Positions 34,210 through 44,168 of a DNA stretch of 64,000 nucleotides are shown here, piece by piece; the first letter of the stretch is position 1; every line of letters begins with the position of its first letter. A program made the position numbers and the translations under genes. Origin of the DNA: Myxococcales bacterium (GTDB lineage: Bacteria; Myxococcota_A; Bradymonadia; REDH01); contig JACKDJ010000022.1 of the NCBI GenBank assembly GCA_020633625.1, positions 16,375 through 80,374 of the forward strand, given 5' to 3'. The notes beneath the pieces are model-generated. The model was not told the DNA's origin. It saw nothing but the letters and a program-made list of their open reading frames with translations, and ran no database searches.

Positions 34210-36120
34210 TCAGAGCGTCCGCAGGAATGCGATCAGGTCGGAACGCTCCGCTTCGCTGAGCAACGGGGTCCCGTCGTCGGCGGTGAGCCACTCGTCGTGT
34301 CCGAAGTTGCCGAGTCCTGGCAGCGACGTGTCGTAGTGGTTCCGCGGCTCCTCCTTCCACGACTCGGGGACGCGGTCGCCGACGGGTAGCCCGACGCAGG
34401 CTGCGTCGAAGTCCGCCTCGGGATCTTCATCGGGGCCCATCCAGAACTCGCCCGTCCGGTAGGTGGCCGGCACAAGCAGGTCGCAGAGCGTCGGCACGCT
34501 CTGGTTGTGGAGGTACGGGTAGCGGCTCCAGATGCCGTCGAGCGGGGGAGGTACGTAGCCCGTCTGCACCTCGACGACCGTGCCCATCTGGGCCGAGATC
34601 GCGAGCTCGTTGAGGCGGTCGGCGAACGCGTTCATGCCGCGCGCGCGCCACGAGTCGGTGCCGACGTCGAACACCGGGGTCTGCTCGTGATAGCGGAGCT
34701 CGACCGTCGCGATCGCCGCCTCGATTGCCGCGGCGGATGCGGACGAGGGGTCCCCGAGTGTGTCGAGCACCCCCGGGGTCTCCCACGCCTTCACGTACGT
34801 GCCGTGGCACGTCGAGCAGTGGGTGTCGAACAGCGCCTGGCCCCGCTGCGCCGCAGGGATGTCGATCGCATCGGTGCCAAAGAAGTCGGTCCAACGCGGT
34901 GACTCTGCTGCGAACGCGGCGACCGTCAGCTCGTCGACCACCTGTTGGTTGGCGGCGAGCCACGCAGCAAGCTCCTGCAGGTCGGTTGCGCGGCCGATCT
35001 CGTTCCACAGGAAGTTCGTGTAGATCGGGTTCCCCGACACAATCGAGCCGTCGCTGAGCCACCGTGTCTTGTACCGCAGGTTCCACCAGACGGCGGGCTT
35101 GCTGTCGGCGATGTCGGTCGAGAGCGCGTTCGGCCGCGGGCGGAACTCGAGGCTCTCGTCGCGGCTGGCCCACTCATCCTCGGCCCGCCGCGCGAGGCTC
35201 AGGCTCACCTGCGCAAGCGACGTGTCGAGCCCGCGTACTTGCGGCATCTTCGCAGCGACCGCCGGGAGGTTCTCCTGAGTCCGAACGAAGAGCGCCACCT
35301 CTTCCTCGTTCGCGCCCGCGAGCTCCGCGAACGCGGCTGGAGTGATGTACGGGAAGAAGTCCGACGCGAGGTGGAAGAACTCGTTCGCCTGTGCACGGCG
35401 ATTCGTCGCGCCGTAGACGGTGTGCCCGAAGAGCTGCGCTGTGTGGCAGGTCGCGCACGAGAACGTCAACACCTCGACACCGTCGACGGCGAACGTCCCT
35501 GCGCCGAGCGCGTCGCCGGGCGAAACACCGGCCGGCCACGACGCCGTCGACGTAGGCGGCGTGGTCCCGTCCCACCGCGCCAGCCCCAGCCAGTCGTACA
35601 TCTCGGTCGTGGTGCCGAACCCCAGCGAGTTTCGCGCGAATCGTTGGGTCGCGAGTGTGACGTCGTCGGTCGCGTTCGGGTCGAACATCCGGGCGAGCGG
35701 GACCCAGGGAAGCAGCACGCCCGAGACCGAGATCGGCCACACCAGCGCGTGCTGCACCCCCGCGGTGACAACGTCGCCGAGCGCCTCGTCGCCGAGGTCG
35801 TAGATGTCGCGCCGCGTCGTCCCGGCGGGAACCCGGGCGTCGCGCGACCAGTCGGCGACGGATCGGTCGCAGACGCCGTCGCCGTTGAGATCGAGCCCGT
35901 CCGAGCAGATTGGCGGCGGCAGCTCCTCGCCGACGTCTCCGGCGTCTCCGACGGTGTCGGCTGCTGCGTCGACGCCACCGTCTTGAGCGTCTTCCGCGTC
36001 GGCCCCCGAATCACCGGCGTCGCCGCAGCTCGCAAGCGTCGAGGCGACCACGATCGCGCTAAGGGCGCGAGACCGGTGACACCGTTGCCTGGTGGCGGGG
36101 CGGTCGGTCGGGGTGATCAT
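34210..36120 (-). CDS. Di-haem cytochrome c lipoprotein (CCP/MauG-like)
   Basis: 636 residues from the ATG at 36120. A lipoprotein signal ends LASC, followed by an Asp/Ala-rich linker with a calcium-type DLNGDGVCD. Two haem c motifs are present: CATCH (Cys222-His226) and CSTCH (Cys435-His439). Both fit separate cytochrome c domains, as in bacterial di-haem peroxidases and MauG relatives, and the second region has RGQALFDTHCSTCHG and a C-terminal Met-containing stretch. It is longer than classical CCP (~320-350). It is probably an outer-membrane or periplasmic electron-transfer protein or peroxidase; the substrate is unknown. No cytochrome maturation gene is nearby. Confidence 0.85.
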   Translation of the reverse strand: MITPTDRPATRQRCHRSRALSAIVVASTLASCGDAGDSGADAEDAQDGGVDAAADTVGDAGDVGEELPPPICSDGLDLNGDGVCDRSVADWSRDARVPAGTTRRDIYDLGDEALGDVVTAGVQHALVWPISVSGVLLPWVPLARMFDPNATDDVTLATQRFARNSLGFGTTTEMYDWLGLARWDGTTPPTSTASWPAGVSPGDALGAGTFAVDGVEVLTFSCATCHTAQLFGHTVYGATNRRAQANEFFHLASDFFPYITPAAFAELAGANEEEVALFVRTQENLPAVAAKMPQVRGLDTSLAQVSLSLARRAEDEWASRDESLEFRPRPNALSTDIADSKPAVWWNLRYKTRWLSDGSIVSGNPIYTNFLWNEIGRATDLQELAAWLAANQQVVDELTVAAFAAESPRWTDFFGTDAIDIPAAQRGQALFDTHCSTCHGTYVKAWETPGVLDTLGDPSSASAAAIEAAIATVELRYHEQTPVFDVGTDSWRARGMNAFADRLNELAISAQMGTVVEVQTGYVPPPLDGIWSRYPYLHNQSVPTLCDLLVPATYRTGEFWMGPDEDPEADFDAACVGLPVGDRVPESWKEEPRNHYDTSLPGLGNFGHDEWLTADDGTPLLSEAERSDLIAFLRTL

Positions 36121-36355
36121 TCAGGCGCTCTGGGGAAGGGGAGGCGGGGTGTTGCGCGACGAGTGTCGCGTGCGTTTGCGTCCGAGGCAAGGCGGGACGC
36201 GAGCGCGGGCGGAGTCGCACGTGTCGGGCTCTCTGCGGGCGCACGTCTTCGCGCCGAGCGCACCTGGACGCAGAGGCGTGGCCGCCACGTCGGCCGAGTT
36301 GCCGCCGGCCACCGCGCGCTCACCTTGGAGCATCCACCCCCACGAGGTCCCAGCG

Positions 36356-36856
36356 ATGACGGAGTTCCCTGCCCACTGGTCCCGCACAGTCTGGGTGACG
36401 TCGATTGCGGTGATCGGGCTGATGCTGACCATCGCTGCGTCGGGACTGGTAATCGAGCTGCCCGACGCCGGCGGGTTCATGTTGTTTCACCTGACGATCC
36501 TCCCGCTCGTCGTCCTCGCGGTGGCGACGCCGTTCGGCGTGCGGGGGTATGCGCTGCGGGGGACGACGCTCCATGTGCTTCGGCTCGGATGGCGGGAGTC
36601 CATCGACCTGACGGGGCTTCGCGCGGCGCGGGTCGCGCCGGACGGGATGCGGCGTTCGTGGCGCGTGTTCGGGTCCGGCGGCTACTGGGGCTATGTTGGC
36701 CAGTTTCGGCGCCGAGACCTTGGCATGTTCCGCGCGCTCGCGACCCGCTCCGAGCCGGGCGTATTTCTGACCTTGCGCGGGGGCGGGGTGCTGTTCGTCT
36801 CGCCAGACGATCCAGAAGCTCTCGTGGCTGCCGTAGCCCCGCTGATCGAGGCGTGA
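36356..36856 (+). CDS. Membrane protein with bacterial PH-like domain
   Basis: 166 residues from the ATG at 36356. Two adjacent hydrophobic helices (about 11-33 and 40-60) are followed by a ~100-residue beta-rich domain starting GVRGYALRGTTLHVLRLGW and ending with a helix after FVSPDDPEALVAAV. That layout and the strand pattern match bacterial PH (DUF304/bPH-like) membrane proteins. The cytoplasmic domain probably packs on the membrane. Its function is unknown. It diverges from the cytochrome gene across a 235-bp gap in which I see no clear promoter. Confidence 0.65.
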   Translation: MTEFPAHWSRTVWVTSIAVIGLMLTIAASGLVIELPDAGGFMLFHLTILPLVVLAVATPFGVRGYALRGTTLHVLRLGWRESIDLTGLRAARVAPDGMRRSWRVFGSGGYWGYVGQFRRRDLGMFRALATRSEPGVFLTLRGGGVLFVSPDDPEALVAAVAPLIEA

Positions 36857-36902
36857 GCGGGAACCGCACGCAGCGGCGCCGTAGGTGGCGGGCACCGCAG
36901 AA

Positions 36903-37427
36903 TCACGCGTCGAGCGCCGAGTCGTCGATCCGAACGAACTCCGCCAGGCGGTGAAAGTCGGGGCGCTCACCTCGCGTCGGCGCGGCGCAGAGGAACCGAC
37001 GTGCTGTGCCGATGCCGTGGATTGCGAACGCATTGGCCGCGGTGACGCCGGGCGGGACATGACGCCCGTCCAGCGTGACCCGCGCTTGCCAACGCCCGTC
37101 GGAGATCGCGACGTCGACTGACGCGAGGTCTAGGAGCGCTTCGCGGACGCGAACCCCGGAGAGCGCGATCGCGAGCGAGTGGCCGTGTGGCCCGACCTCG
37201 AGCTCGAGGTAGCGCCCACTGGCACCGACCAGCATGAGCTCAACGACTTCGTGGTTCCACAGTCCGTCGAGCTCTCCCGCCGCCGCCGGCGGCGGGGGGT
37301 CGCCGTGGAACGGGGCGTCGATGTCGACGACGAGCTGGCCCCCGGCGCGCCGGACGACGACCGCTGCACACTCGTCCGGTCGGGCCGGGGCGCCGTCCCA
37401 TGTCCACGCGACGTCGAGCCGAATCAC
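36903..37427 (-). CDS. UPF0462 family protein (CBM9/DOMON-like beta-sandwich)
   Basis: 174 residues from the ATG at 37427. The core LDGLWNHEVVELMLVGASGR YLELEVGPHGHSLAI (split by one residue pattern) and VDIDAPFHGDPPP match the UPF0462 family, which has a single beta-sandwich related to carbohydrate-binding module 9. It has no signal peptide, so it should be cytoplasmic, and no catalytic function is established. It lies just downstream of the tRNA-Lys/tRNA-Glu terminator on the same strand but should be transcribed separately. Confidence 0.75.
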   Translation of the reverse strand: MIRLDVAWTWDGAPARPDECAAVVVRRAGGQLVVDIDAPFHGDPPPPAAAGELDGLWNHEVVELMLVGASGRYLELEVGPHGHSLAIALSGVRVREALLDLASVDVAISDGRWQARVTLDGRHVPPGVTAANAFAIHGIGTARRFLCAAPTRGERPDFHRLAEFVRIDDSALDA

Positions 37428-37456
37428 AGCGGCGTGAGTGTGAAGATGCGAGTGTG

Positions 37457-37491
37457 AAAAACTGAGAGAGCCGCCCAGCTGGGCGGCTCTC
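37457..37491 (-). terminator. Rho-independent terminator of the tRNA-Lys/tRNA-Glu transcript
   Basis: A 26-bp perfect palindrome at 37466-37491 (stem up to 13 bp) is followed on the minus strand by a TTTTT run (37457-37461 on the plus strand is AAAAA). It sits just 3 bp past the end of tRNA-Glu. Confidence 0.85.
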
Positions 37492-37494
37492 CAG

Positions 37495-37567
37495 TGACTC
37501 GTACGGGATTCGAACCCGTGTATCCAGCGTGAAAGGCTAGTGTCCTAGGCCTCTAGACGAACGAGTC
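37495..37567 (-). tRNA. tRNA-Glu (anticodon TTC)
   Basis: The minus-strand sequence folds as a cloverleaf with acceptor GACTCGT/ACGAGTC, TTCGAATCC T-arm and anticodon loop CTTTCAC. CCA is not encoded. It lies 3 bp downstream of tRNA-Lys on the same transcript. Confidence 0.95.
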
Positions 37568-37570
37568 AGG

Positions 37571-37643
37571 TGGGCCGTGCAGGGATCGAACCTGCGACCA
37601 ATGGATTAAAAGTCCACTGCTCTTCCGGCTGAGCTAACGGCCC
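37571..37643 (-). tRNA. tRNA-Lys (anticodon TTT)
   Basis: The minus-strand cloverleaf has acceptor GGGCCGT/ACGGCCC, D-arm GCTCAGCCGGAAGAGC, anticodon loop CTTTTAA and GGTTCGATCCC T-arm. CCA is not encoded. It is the first gene of a two-tRNA unit. Confidence 0.95.
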
Positions 37644-37670
37644 AGACGCCGGGACGCGCAGCGGCGCGCG

Positions 37671-37700
37671 AGGCTAGACTGGCTCGGCGCCGCCTGTCAA
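37671..37700 (-). promoter_or_regulatory. Promoter of the tRNA-Lys/tRNA-Glu unit
   Basis: On the minus strand TTGACA (37695-37700) is followed after 18 bp by TAGCCT (37671-37676), placing the start just ahead of tRNA-Lys (5' end at 37643). Confidence 0.5.
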
Positions 37701-37794
37701 GCGGGGGAAGCGCTGCGAGGCCTCAGCGTCCGCGCGGGACGCGGATGGGGGCGCATGGCGTGTCCCCGCTAGATCGAAGGAACGACGCGTGCTA

Positions 37795-37821
37795 GCTTTC
37801 CGCGTCTTCTACGCGGAAAGC
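37795..37821 (+). promoter_or_regulatory. Perfect 11-bp inverted repeat upstream of the VWA lipoprotein gene
   Basis: GCTTTCCGCGT (37795-37805), loop CTTCT, and ACGCGGAAAGC (37811-37821) form a perfect hairpin that ends 26 bp before the ATG at 37848. It may act as an operator or as a 5'-leader stem-loop. Confidence 0.45.
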
Positions 37822-37847
37822 CCACGCGCGCTGTGCCCGAGGTCCTC

Positions 37848-40076
37848 ATGCTGACGCCGAACTCTACCAAGCGCCGCGCCCTGATCGCCGCCGCCGCTCT
37901 CGCCATCGTGGCCGGCGGGTGCAACGAGAGCGTGGAGTGTCTCACCGGCACGGAGCCGTCGTGTGGCGAAGACGCCGGTGTGGACGGCGTGAGCGGCGAC
38001 GCGGGGACAGACACGACGGACGCGGACAACCCAGACGCCCTGGACTCCGGCGACGACGGGACCGACGCCACCCCAGACGCGCCCGACGTCCCCCCCGACC
38101 CGGATGACGCAGACGGCGACGGCATCCCCGACGACGTCGAGGGGGAGGACGACGCAGACGGCGACGGGATCCCGAACTATCTCGACGACGACTCCGACGG
38201 TGATGGCGTTCTCGACTCCGTCGAGACCGACCGCGACACCGACTTCGACACCATCCCAGACTACCTCGACGACGACTCCGACGACGACGGCTTCCCCGAC
38301 TCCGTCGAGGGAGGCGGCGACTTCGACGGCGACGGCCTCCCCGACTCGTCCGACCGCGACTCCGACGGCGATGGCATCGACGACATCTACGAAGGCGACG
38401 TAGACACCGACCTGGACGGCGCGATCGATCGCCTCGACCTGGACTCCGATGGCGACACGATCCCCGACCGCTGGGAGACCGCCGACGACTTCGACGAGGA
38501 CGGGATCCCGAACTTCCGGGACCTCGACTCCGACAACGACGGCCACCCCGACGCCCTCGAGTATGGCGTCGCGCCGGGCACTGACGCCCGCCCGGCCAAC
38601 CACGACGGCGACCCGAACCCGGACTTCATCGACCTCGACTCCGACGGCGACACGCTCGGCGACGACATCGAGCTGGGCTGCCCCGACTCAACGGACCGGC
38701 TCCTCGCCGACTCCGACGACGACGGCATCCGCGACGTCCTCGAGGTCGCGTTTGGGTCCGACGAAGACGACATCGGGCAGGCGTGCGACCCCACCAGAGA
38801 CATCTCGGACGACGTCGACTTCTACTTCGAGCTCCCGTACCTCGACCCGGCCGGCGAGCAGCAGGACGAACTCAACTTCGACGTCGACGTTCGCTACGCC
38901 GACGTCGCGTTCAACATGGACACGACGGGCTCGATGGGCGGAGAGATCTCCGCGCTCCAAGCCTCGCTCACGTCCGTGATCATCCCGGCGCTCGAGGCCG
39001 AGCTGGACGACGCCGCGTACGCGGTCACGCAGTTCGACGACTTCCCGTGCGGCGGCTTCGGAGCCGGCTCCGACCGGCCGCTGATCCTGCGCCAGCGCGT
39101 GACCACCGACGCCGCGGCCGCGCAGCGCGGCGTTCAGGCGCTCGAGCAGCACGGCGGCAGCGACTACTTCGAGTCCGGCATCGAGTCGATCTTCCAGATC
39201 TGCGCCGGTGTCGGGCGTGACGATGACTGCATCGGTGGCGCCGAAGTGCCCCCGTTCGACCCCGCAGCGGGCTTCGTCGACGGCGTCGCCGACGGCGAGA
39301 TCGGCGGCGTCGGATTCCGCGACGGCTCACTTCCGATCATCGTCCACATCACCGACGCGCCAAGTCACGCAAAGGGAGAAGACGCCTACCCGTACGGCGC
39401 CAGCCGCTCCGAGGCGTTCGCGGCGATGCGCAGCATTGGCGCGAAGCTGATCGGCGTCGCCTCCGGTACCGACGCCCGGTCCGACCTCGAACAGGCCGCC
39501 ATCCGGGCCGGCTCCGTCGTGCAGGCCTGCGCGTGGACCGACCCCGACACCGGCGTCCGTCCGTTCGGCTGTGCCGCAGGCATGTGCTGCACCGGCGGTT
39601 CGGGCGCGGGGCGCGCTCCCGCCGCTGGCGGTGTGTGCCCGCTCGTCTACGACATCGGCGGAAGCGGCTCCGGCATGGACTCCAGTATCGTGTCCGGCAT
39701 CCAGGCGCTCGTGAACTTCGCCGCCTTCGACCTCACTACGCGCCCGCGCGCCGACGAAGAAGAGCTCGCCGCGACCGGCATCGACACCTCCACGTTCATC
39801 TCGCGCGTCGTCCCCGTTTCCGCCGTGGCGCCGGACACCGGCTGCTCGAGCGTCCCGGAGGTCGTCGACCGCAACCGCGACGGCGTCCCGGACTTCTTCC
39901 TTGGCGTCTCGCCCGGTAGCCAGCTCCTCTTCGACGTCTTCGTCTACAACGACGAGGTCGAGCAGGTCGCGACACCGCGAGTCTTCACCGCGTACATCGA
40001 CGTCGTACAGCAGGGTGGGGCCATCCTCGACACGCAGATCGTCACCGTCCTCGTGCCTCCGGTCCTCAAGCCCTGA
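37848..40076 (+). CDS. Calcium-repeat (TSP3-like) lipoprotein with von Willebrand A domain
   Basis: 742 residues from the ATG at 37848 (GAGG about 6 nt upstream; a GTG at 37833 would add five). Lipobox VAGGC gives Cys25. An acidic linker is followed by about nine thrombospondin-type-3-like calcium loops (DSDGDGxxDxxE, about 85-305). A VWA domain (~345-610) has the MIDAS motif DTTGSM and a later HITDAPSH, with an extra Cys-bearing insert (CIGGAE...) and CAAGMCCTGG near its end. A beta-sandwich closes the protein. Layout recalls metazoan TSP3/VWA matrix proteins. Metal-dependent adhesion at the cell surface is inferred. Confidence 0.87.
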   Translation: MLTPNSTKRRALIAAAALAIVAGGCNESVECLTGTEPSCGEDAGVDGVSGDAGTDTTDADNPDALDSGDDGTDATPDAPDVPPDPDDADGDGIPDDVEGEDDADGDGIPNYLDDDSDGDGVLDSVETDRDTDFDTIPDYLDDDSDDDGFPDSVEGGGDFDGDGLPDSSDRDSDGDGIDDIYEGDVDTDLDGAIDRLDLDSDGDTIPDRWETADDFDEDGIPNFRDLDSDNDGHPDALEYGVAPGTDARPANHDGDPNPDFIDLDSDGDTLGDDIELGCPDSTDRLLADSDDDGIRDVLEVAFGSDEDDIGQACDPTRDISDDVDFYFELPYLDPAGEQQDELNFDVDVRYADVAFNMDTTGSMGGEISALQASLTSVIIPALEAELDDAAYAVTQFDDFPCGGFGAGSDRPLILRQRVTTDAAAAQRGVQALEQHGGSDYFESGIESIFQICAGVGRDDDCIGGAEVPPFDPAAGFVDGVADGEIGGVGFRDGSLPIIVHITDAPSHAKGEDAYPYGASRSEAFAAMRSIGAKLIGVASGTDARSDLEQAAIRAGSVVQACAWTDPDTGVRPFGCAAGMCCTGGSGAGRAPAAGGVCPLVYDIGGSGSGMDSSIVSGIQALVNFAAFDLTTRPRADEEELAATGIDTSTFISRVVPVSAVAPDTGCSSVPEVVDRNRDGVPDFFLGVSPGSQLLFDVFVYNDEVEQVATPRVFTAYIDVVQQGGAILDTQIVTVLVPPVLKP

Positions 40077-40078
40077 CC

Positions 40079-40339
40079 GTGGCGACGCCCTCCGTCACCG
40101 ACGAGCTCGCCGAGATCCGCACCGCGCTGGCCAACGAGCGCACGCTGCTCGCGTACTTGCGCACCGGCCTCGCGCTCGTCATCGGCTCCATCTCGGCCCG
40201 CGAGCTCCTCGACGACCCCGTGATCCAGACGCTCGGACTCGTCGTGGGCACGCTCGGCGTTCTCGCCCTGGGGACCGGCGTGGTCCGCTACTCCGGGACG
40301 CGCGCCGCGATCGCGGCCGTGATGCGTGGGCACGGCTGA
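40079..40339 (+). CDS. DUF202 (YidH-like) small membrane protein
   Basis: 86 residues from GTG at 40079. The N-terminal TALANERTLLAYLRTGLAL pattern is the DUF202/YidH signature (ANERTFLAWLRT in relatives), followed by two or three membrane helices. The function is unknown in all bacteria; the fungal relative is a vacuolar transporter chaperone domain. It lies 2 bp after the VWA lipoprotein gene and overlaps the methylase gene by 14 nt, so the three may form one transcript. Confidence 0.85.
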   Translation: MATPSVTDELAEIRTALANERTLLAYLRTGLALVIGSISARELLDDPVIQTLGLVVGTLGVLALGTGVVRYSGTRAAIAAVMRGHG

Positions 40340-41945
40340 CTCTCGACGTCGGGTCGCCGCAGCGCTGCGCTCGCGGTTCGAGACCACGACTGGGGGCGAC
40401 GAAGGCCTCGCCGCCGCCGTCGCCGCGCTCGCGCGGGACGAGGCGATCGGCCCGATCGAAGACGAGATCGTCGCCGAGTCGCTTCGCGTCCGAGGGCGCG
40501 CGAGCCGAGACCCACTCGGCCTCGTGCTCACGCCCGCCCCGCTCGCCGCTCGCCTCGTAGGGCTCTGCACGTTCGCGTTCCCCGACGAGACAGCGAGCGC
40601 GACGACTGCATGGCTGGACCCTTGCTGTGGCACAGGACGGCTGCTCGCCGCCGCCCCGGGGCAGGCGAGGATCGGTTGGGACGTCGACCCCGTCGCGCTG
40701 GCAGTCGCCACGGCCCTAGGCCGAGCAGCCGTCGAGCGGGTGGACGGCCTCGCGACGCGTCGGCCTCGAGCGGACCGGCTCGGTGTGTTGTGCAATCCGC
40801 CGTTTGTTCCCGGCTACTCCCGCCGATCGGCGGCACGGGCGCTCGACACGCCGCAGCTCGTGAGCCTCTCACGCGGCTGGGCTCGAGGCCGGATCAACGT
40901 GGCCACCGCGTTCGTGGCCCGCGTGATCCGAGACCTGCTGCGCCCCGGCGAGCTCGCCGCTTTCGTGCTCCCGACTCCGTTGCTGACGGCGCCGCGGCAC
41001 GCTCCGCTCCGACACGCGTTGCTGCGAGCCACCGACCGCTGCGTCGTCGCCCACCTCGCCGATCAGCGGTTCGCCGGTCGTGCGGTCGCGACGTCGTTCC
41101 TCGTTTGTCGCGTCGCGCCGCCGCGGCCGGCGCTCGACGTCGCGTCGAGCGACGCACCGCTCGCCGAGCTCCGCTACGCCGAGCTCAGGGACGACGCGTG
41201 GACGTGGATGACCGTGCAGGGGCACGACCGCCCGGACGCCGATCGTGGCTTTGCGCCGGCAACCGCGGCGAGCGCGCTGACCACCGCGCTCGCCGCCGCG
41301 GGGCACAGACTCGGCCATACGTTCAGGGTCGCCGACGGCGCCAACCCTGGACCTGCCGTCGCGCGGGCTGCCTTGCTCTCGGACCAGCCGTCGCGCCTGA
41401 GCGCGCCCCGCGCAGCGGTCGAGGGGCGTGACGTGCTCCCTGGTCGAGTCCGCCCGGCGCGACGCTGGCTCGACACCGACGCGGCACGGATCGATCCCGC
41501 GTGGCGGCAGGCCGGCACCTCGCTCCGTGATCCCGAGCTGTTCGTCGGACCGCGGCTCTACAGCAGACAGACGACGGACCGCCTCGTTGTCGGGGTCGTC
41601 CGCGACGACTCGATCGCGCTGAACTCCGTGCACGTCATCGCGCCGCTCGACCCGCACCGGCGCGGCGCCTTGGCGAGCATCGAAGCGTTGTGTGGCGTGC
41701 TCAACACGCCGGCAGTCGCGTCCCTCTACCGCGCGACGGCCCCGCTCGAGAGCGCCGCGTTCCCGCAGATCCGCGTCGCGCTCCTGCGTGAACTGCCGCT
41801 TCCGTGGCCACCCCCGAAGTCGATCGCAGCGGCGGCGCGAGCGTGGGTCGCCCAGCCCACCGACGCGGCGCTCGCCCACCTCGACGTCTTGGTGCGCGAT
41901 TGGCTGGCTACGACTGCCGGCAAATCTGCGGGCCGCGCCGGCTGA
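40326..41945 (+). CDS. Orphan N6-adenine-specific DNA methyltransferase (TaqI-like)
   Basis: 539 residues from GTG at 40326. SAM-binding motif I is WLDPCCGTGRLL and the catalytic motif IV is CNPPF (NPPF), the gamma-class N6-adenine order. A Rossmann-like catalytic domain (~70-260) is followed by a ~270-residue C-terminal region with TaqI-type target-recognition features (LYSRQTTDRLVV, LNSVHVI...LCGVLNTP). No restriction nuclease or specificity gene lies on either side, so it is a solitary methylase. The target site cannot be read from sequence. Its overlap with DUF202 indicates coupled translation. An rRNA or protein target is less likely given the recognition-domain pattern. Confidence 0.82.
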   Translation: MGTADSRRRVAAALRSRFETTTGGDEGLAAAVAALARDEAIGPIEDEIVAESLRVRGRASRDPLGLVLTPAPLAARLVGLCTFAFPDETASATTAWLDPCCGTGRLLAAAPGQARIGWDVDPVALAVATALGRAAVERVDGLATRRPRADRLGVLCNPPFVPGYSRRSAARALDTPQLVSLSRGWARGRINVATAFVARVIRDLLRPGELAAFVLPTPLLTAPRHAPLRHALLRATDRCVVAHLADQRFAGRAVATSFLVCRVAPPRPALDVASSDAPLAELRYAELRDDAWTWMTVQGHDRPDADRGFAPATAASALTTALAAAGHRLGHTFRVADGANPGPAVARAALLSDQPSRLSAPRAAVEGRDVLPGRVRPARRWLDTDAARIDPAWRQAGTSLRDPELFVGPRLYSRQTTDRLVVGVVRDDSIALNSVHVIAPLDPHRRGALASIEALCGVLNTPAVASLYRATAPLESAAFPQIRVALLRELPLPWPPPKSIAAAARAWVAQPTDAALAHLDVLVRDWLATTAGKSAGRAG

Positions 41946-42057
41946 CGTCACGGTTGCGTCGTTGCCGCATCGGGGCTAACGGTCCGGCCGGCTCGCACGG
42001 GCTCGTACGAGCGCTGCGTCGAAGCGTGACCGCGTCACGCGCTCGTCTGGAGGTCTG

Positions 42058-43025
<968 letters not shown>

Positions 43026-43029
<4 letters not shown>

Positions 43030-44147
43030 GCGTCGAACCCGAGCGCACGACGACGACGCGCTATCGCGCGTTCGCCGTCGCCGCGCCCGGGCTCGAGCAG
43101 GTGGTCGCTGGGGAGCTCCGCGACGCACTCGGCGTCGACGGCTCCCCCACGGATGGCGGGGTCGAGTTCGTCGCCGATCTCGGCGTTCTCTGGTCGGCCG
43201 TCTCGACGCTCCGCACGCCCGAGTCGATCCGCGTCCGCATCGCGAGCTTCGTCGCGTCGGACTTCGACACCCTCTCGGCGCGACTCGCGCGCGCACCGTG
43301 GCACGCCTACCTCGCGGGACGCGACGCAAACGTCCGGGTCGTCTGCCACAAGTCGAAGCTCTACCACTCCGGCGCCGTCGAGGAGCGGGCGCGAGCAGCG
43401 CTCGCAGCGACACGACTCCCACACAAGCCCGGCGCAGACGTCCACATCCGTCTCTCGCACGACCGAGTCACGGTCAGCGTCGATGCAACCGGCGAACCGG
43501 CACATCGGCGCGGACTCCGCGATAGGATCGTCCCCGGCGCCATGCGCGAGACGCTCGCGGCCGCGGCGATCCGCGCGGCCGGGCTCGGCGCCGTCTCGTC
43601 GGTCTGGGATCCCTTCTGCGGTGCTGGTACGCTCGGCTTCGAGTGGCTCGCCGCGGCGGCGCAGTTGCCCACGTTCGGGGCACGCGAGCTCGCAATGGAG
43701 CGCTGGCCATCTGTCCGCGGCTCGCTGCCCGCTCGCGTTGCGTACGAGCCGTCGGTTGCGGCCTCTGCAACTGCAAGCAGGGGGCTTCGATGGTACGGTG
43801 CCGACCGGTCTGTTGCCGCCGTTGCTGCCGCATGCGCAAACGCAGAGGCGCTGGGTGTCGGCGCAGCGTGTTTGGTTGCCACCGGAGATTTCGAGGTGTG
43901 CGCGAACTCGGTGCCGGACGGCACCGCCGTGTTCTCGAATCTCCCATACGGCAAGCGCGTCACCGGGGGCGTCGATGACTCACTGCGCCGCCTGGGCCAG
44001 CTACTGCGCCGGCGCCCGGACCTTCGCCCCGCGGTCTTTGTTCACGCACACGAAGACCTCGCCGTCCGACTGGGAATCCCGGGCGAACGCCTCGCGTCGT
44101 TCTCGAACCGCGGCATCCGCGTCCACCTGACGCGGTTCACGAGCTAG
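43026..44147 (+). CDS. THUMP-domain class I SAM-dependent RNA methyltransferase
   Basis: About 373 residues. The N-terminal RAFAVAAPGLEQVVAGELRDALG is the start of a THUMP RNA-binding domain (to about 165), followed by a Rossmann methylase with motif I VWDPFCGAGTLG and motif IV SNLPYGKRV. NLPYG/NPPYG enzymes of this type (RlmL, Trm14) make N2-methylguanosine in rRNA or tRNA. The family sequence extends upstream of the first GTG at 43101, and the only start-like codon before it is CTG at 43026, overlapping the FKBP stop (CTGA). Either CTG is used or the N-terminus is truncated. Exact target unknown. Confidence 0.85.
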
Positions 44148-44168
44148 TGCGAACGGCGTGGTCGAACG

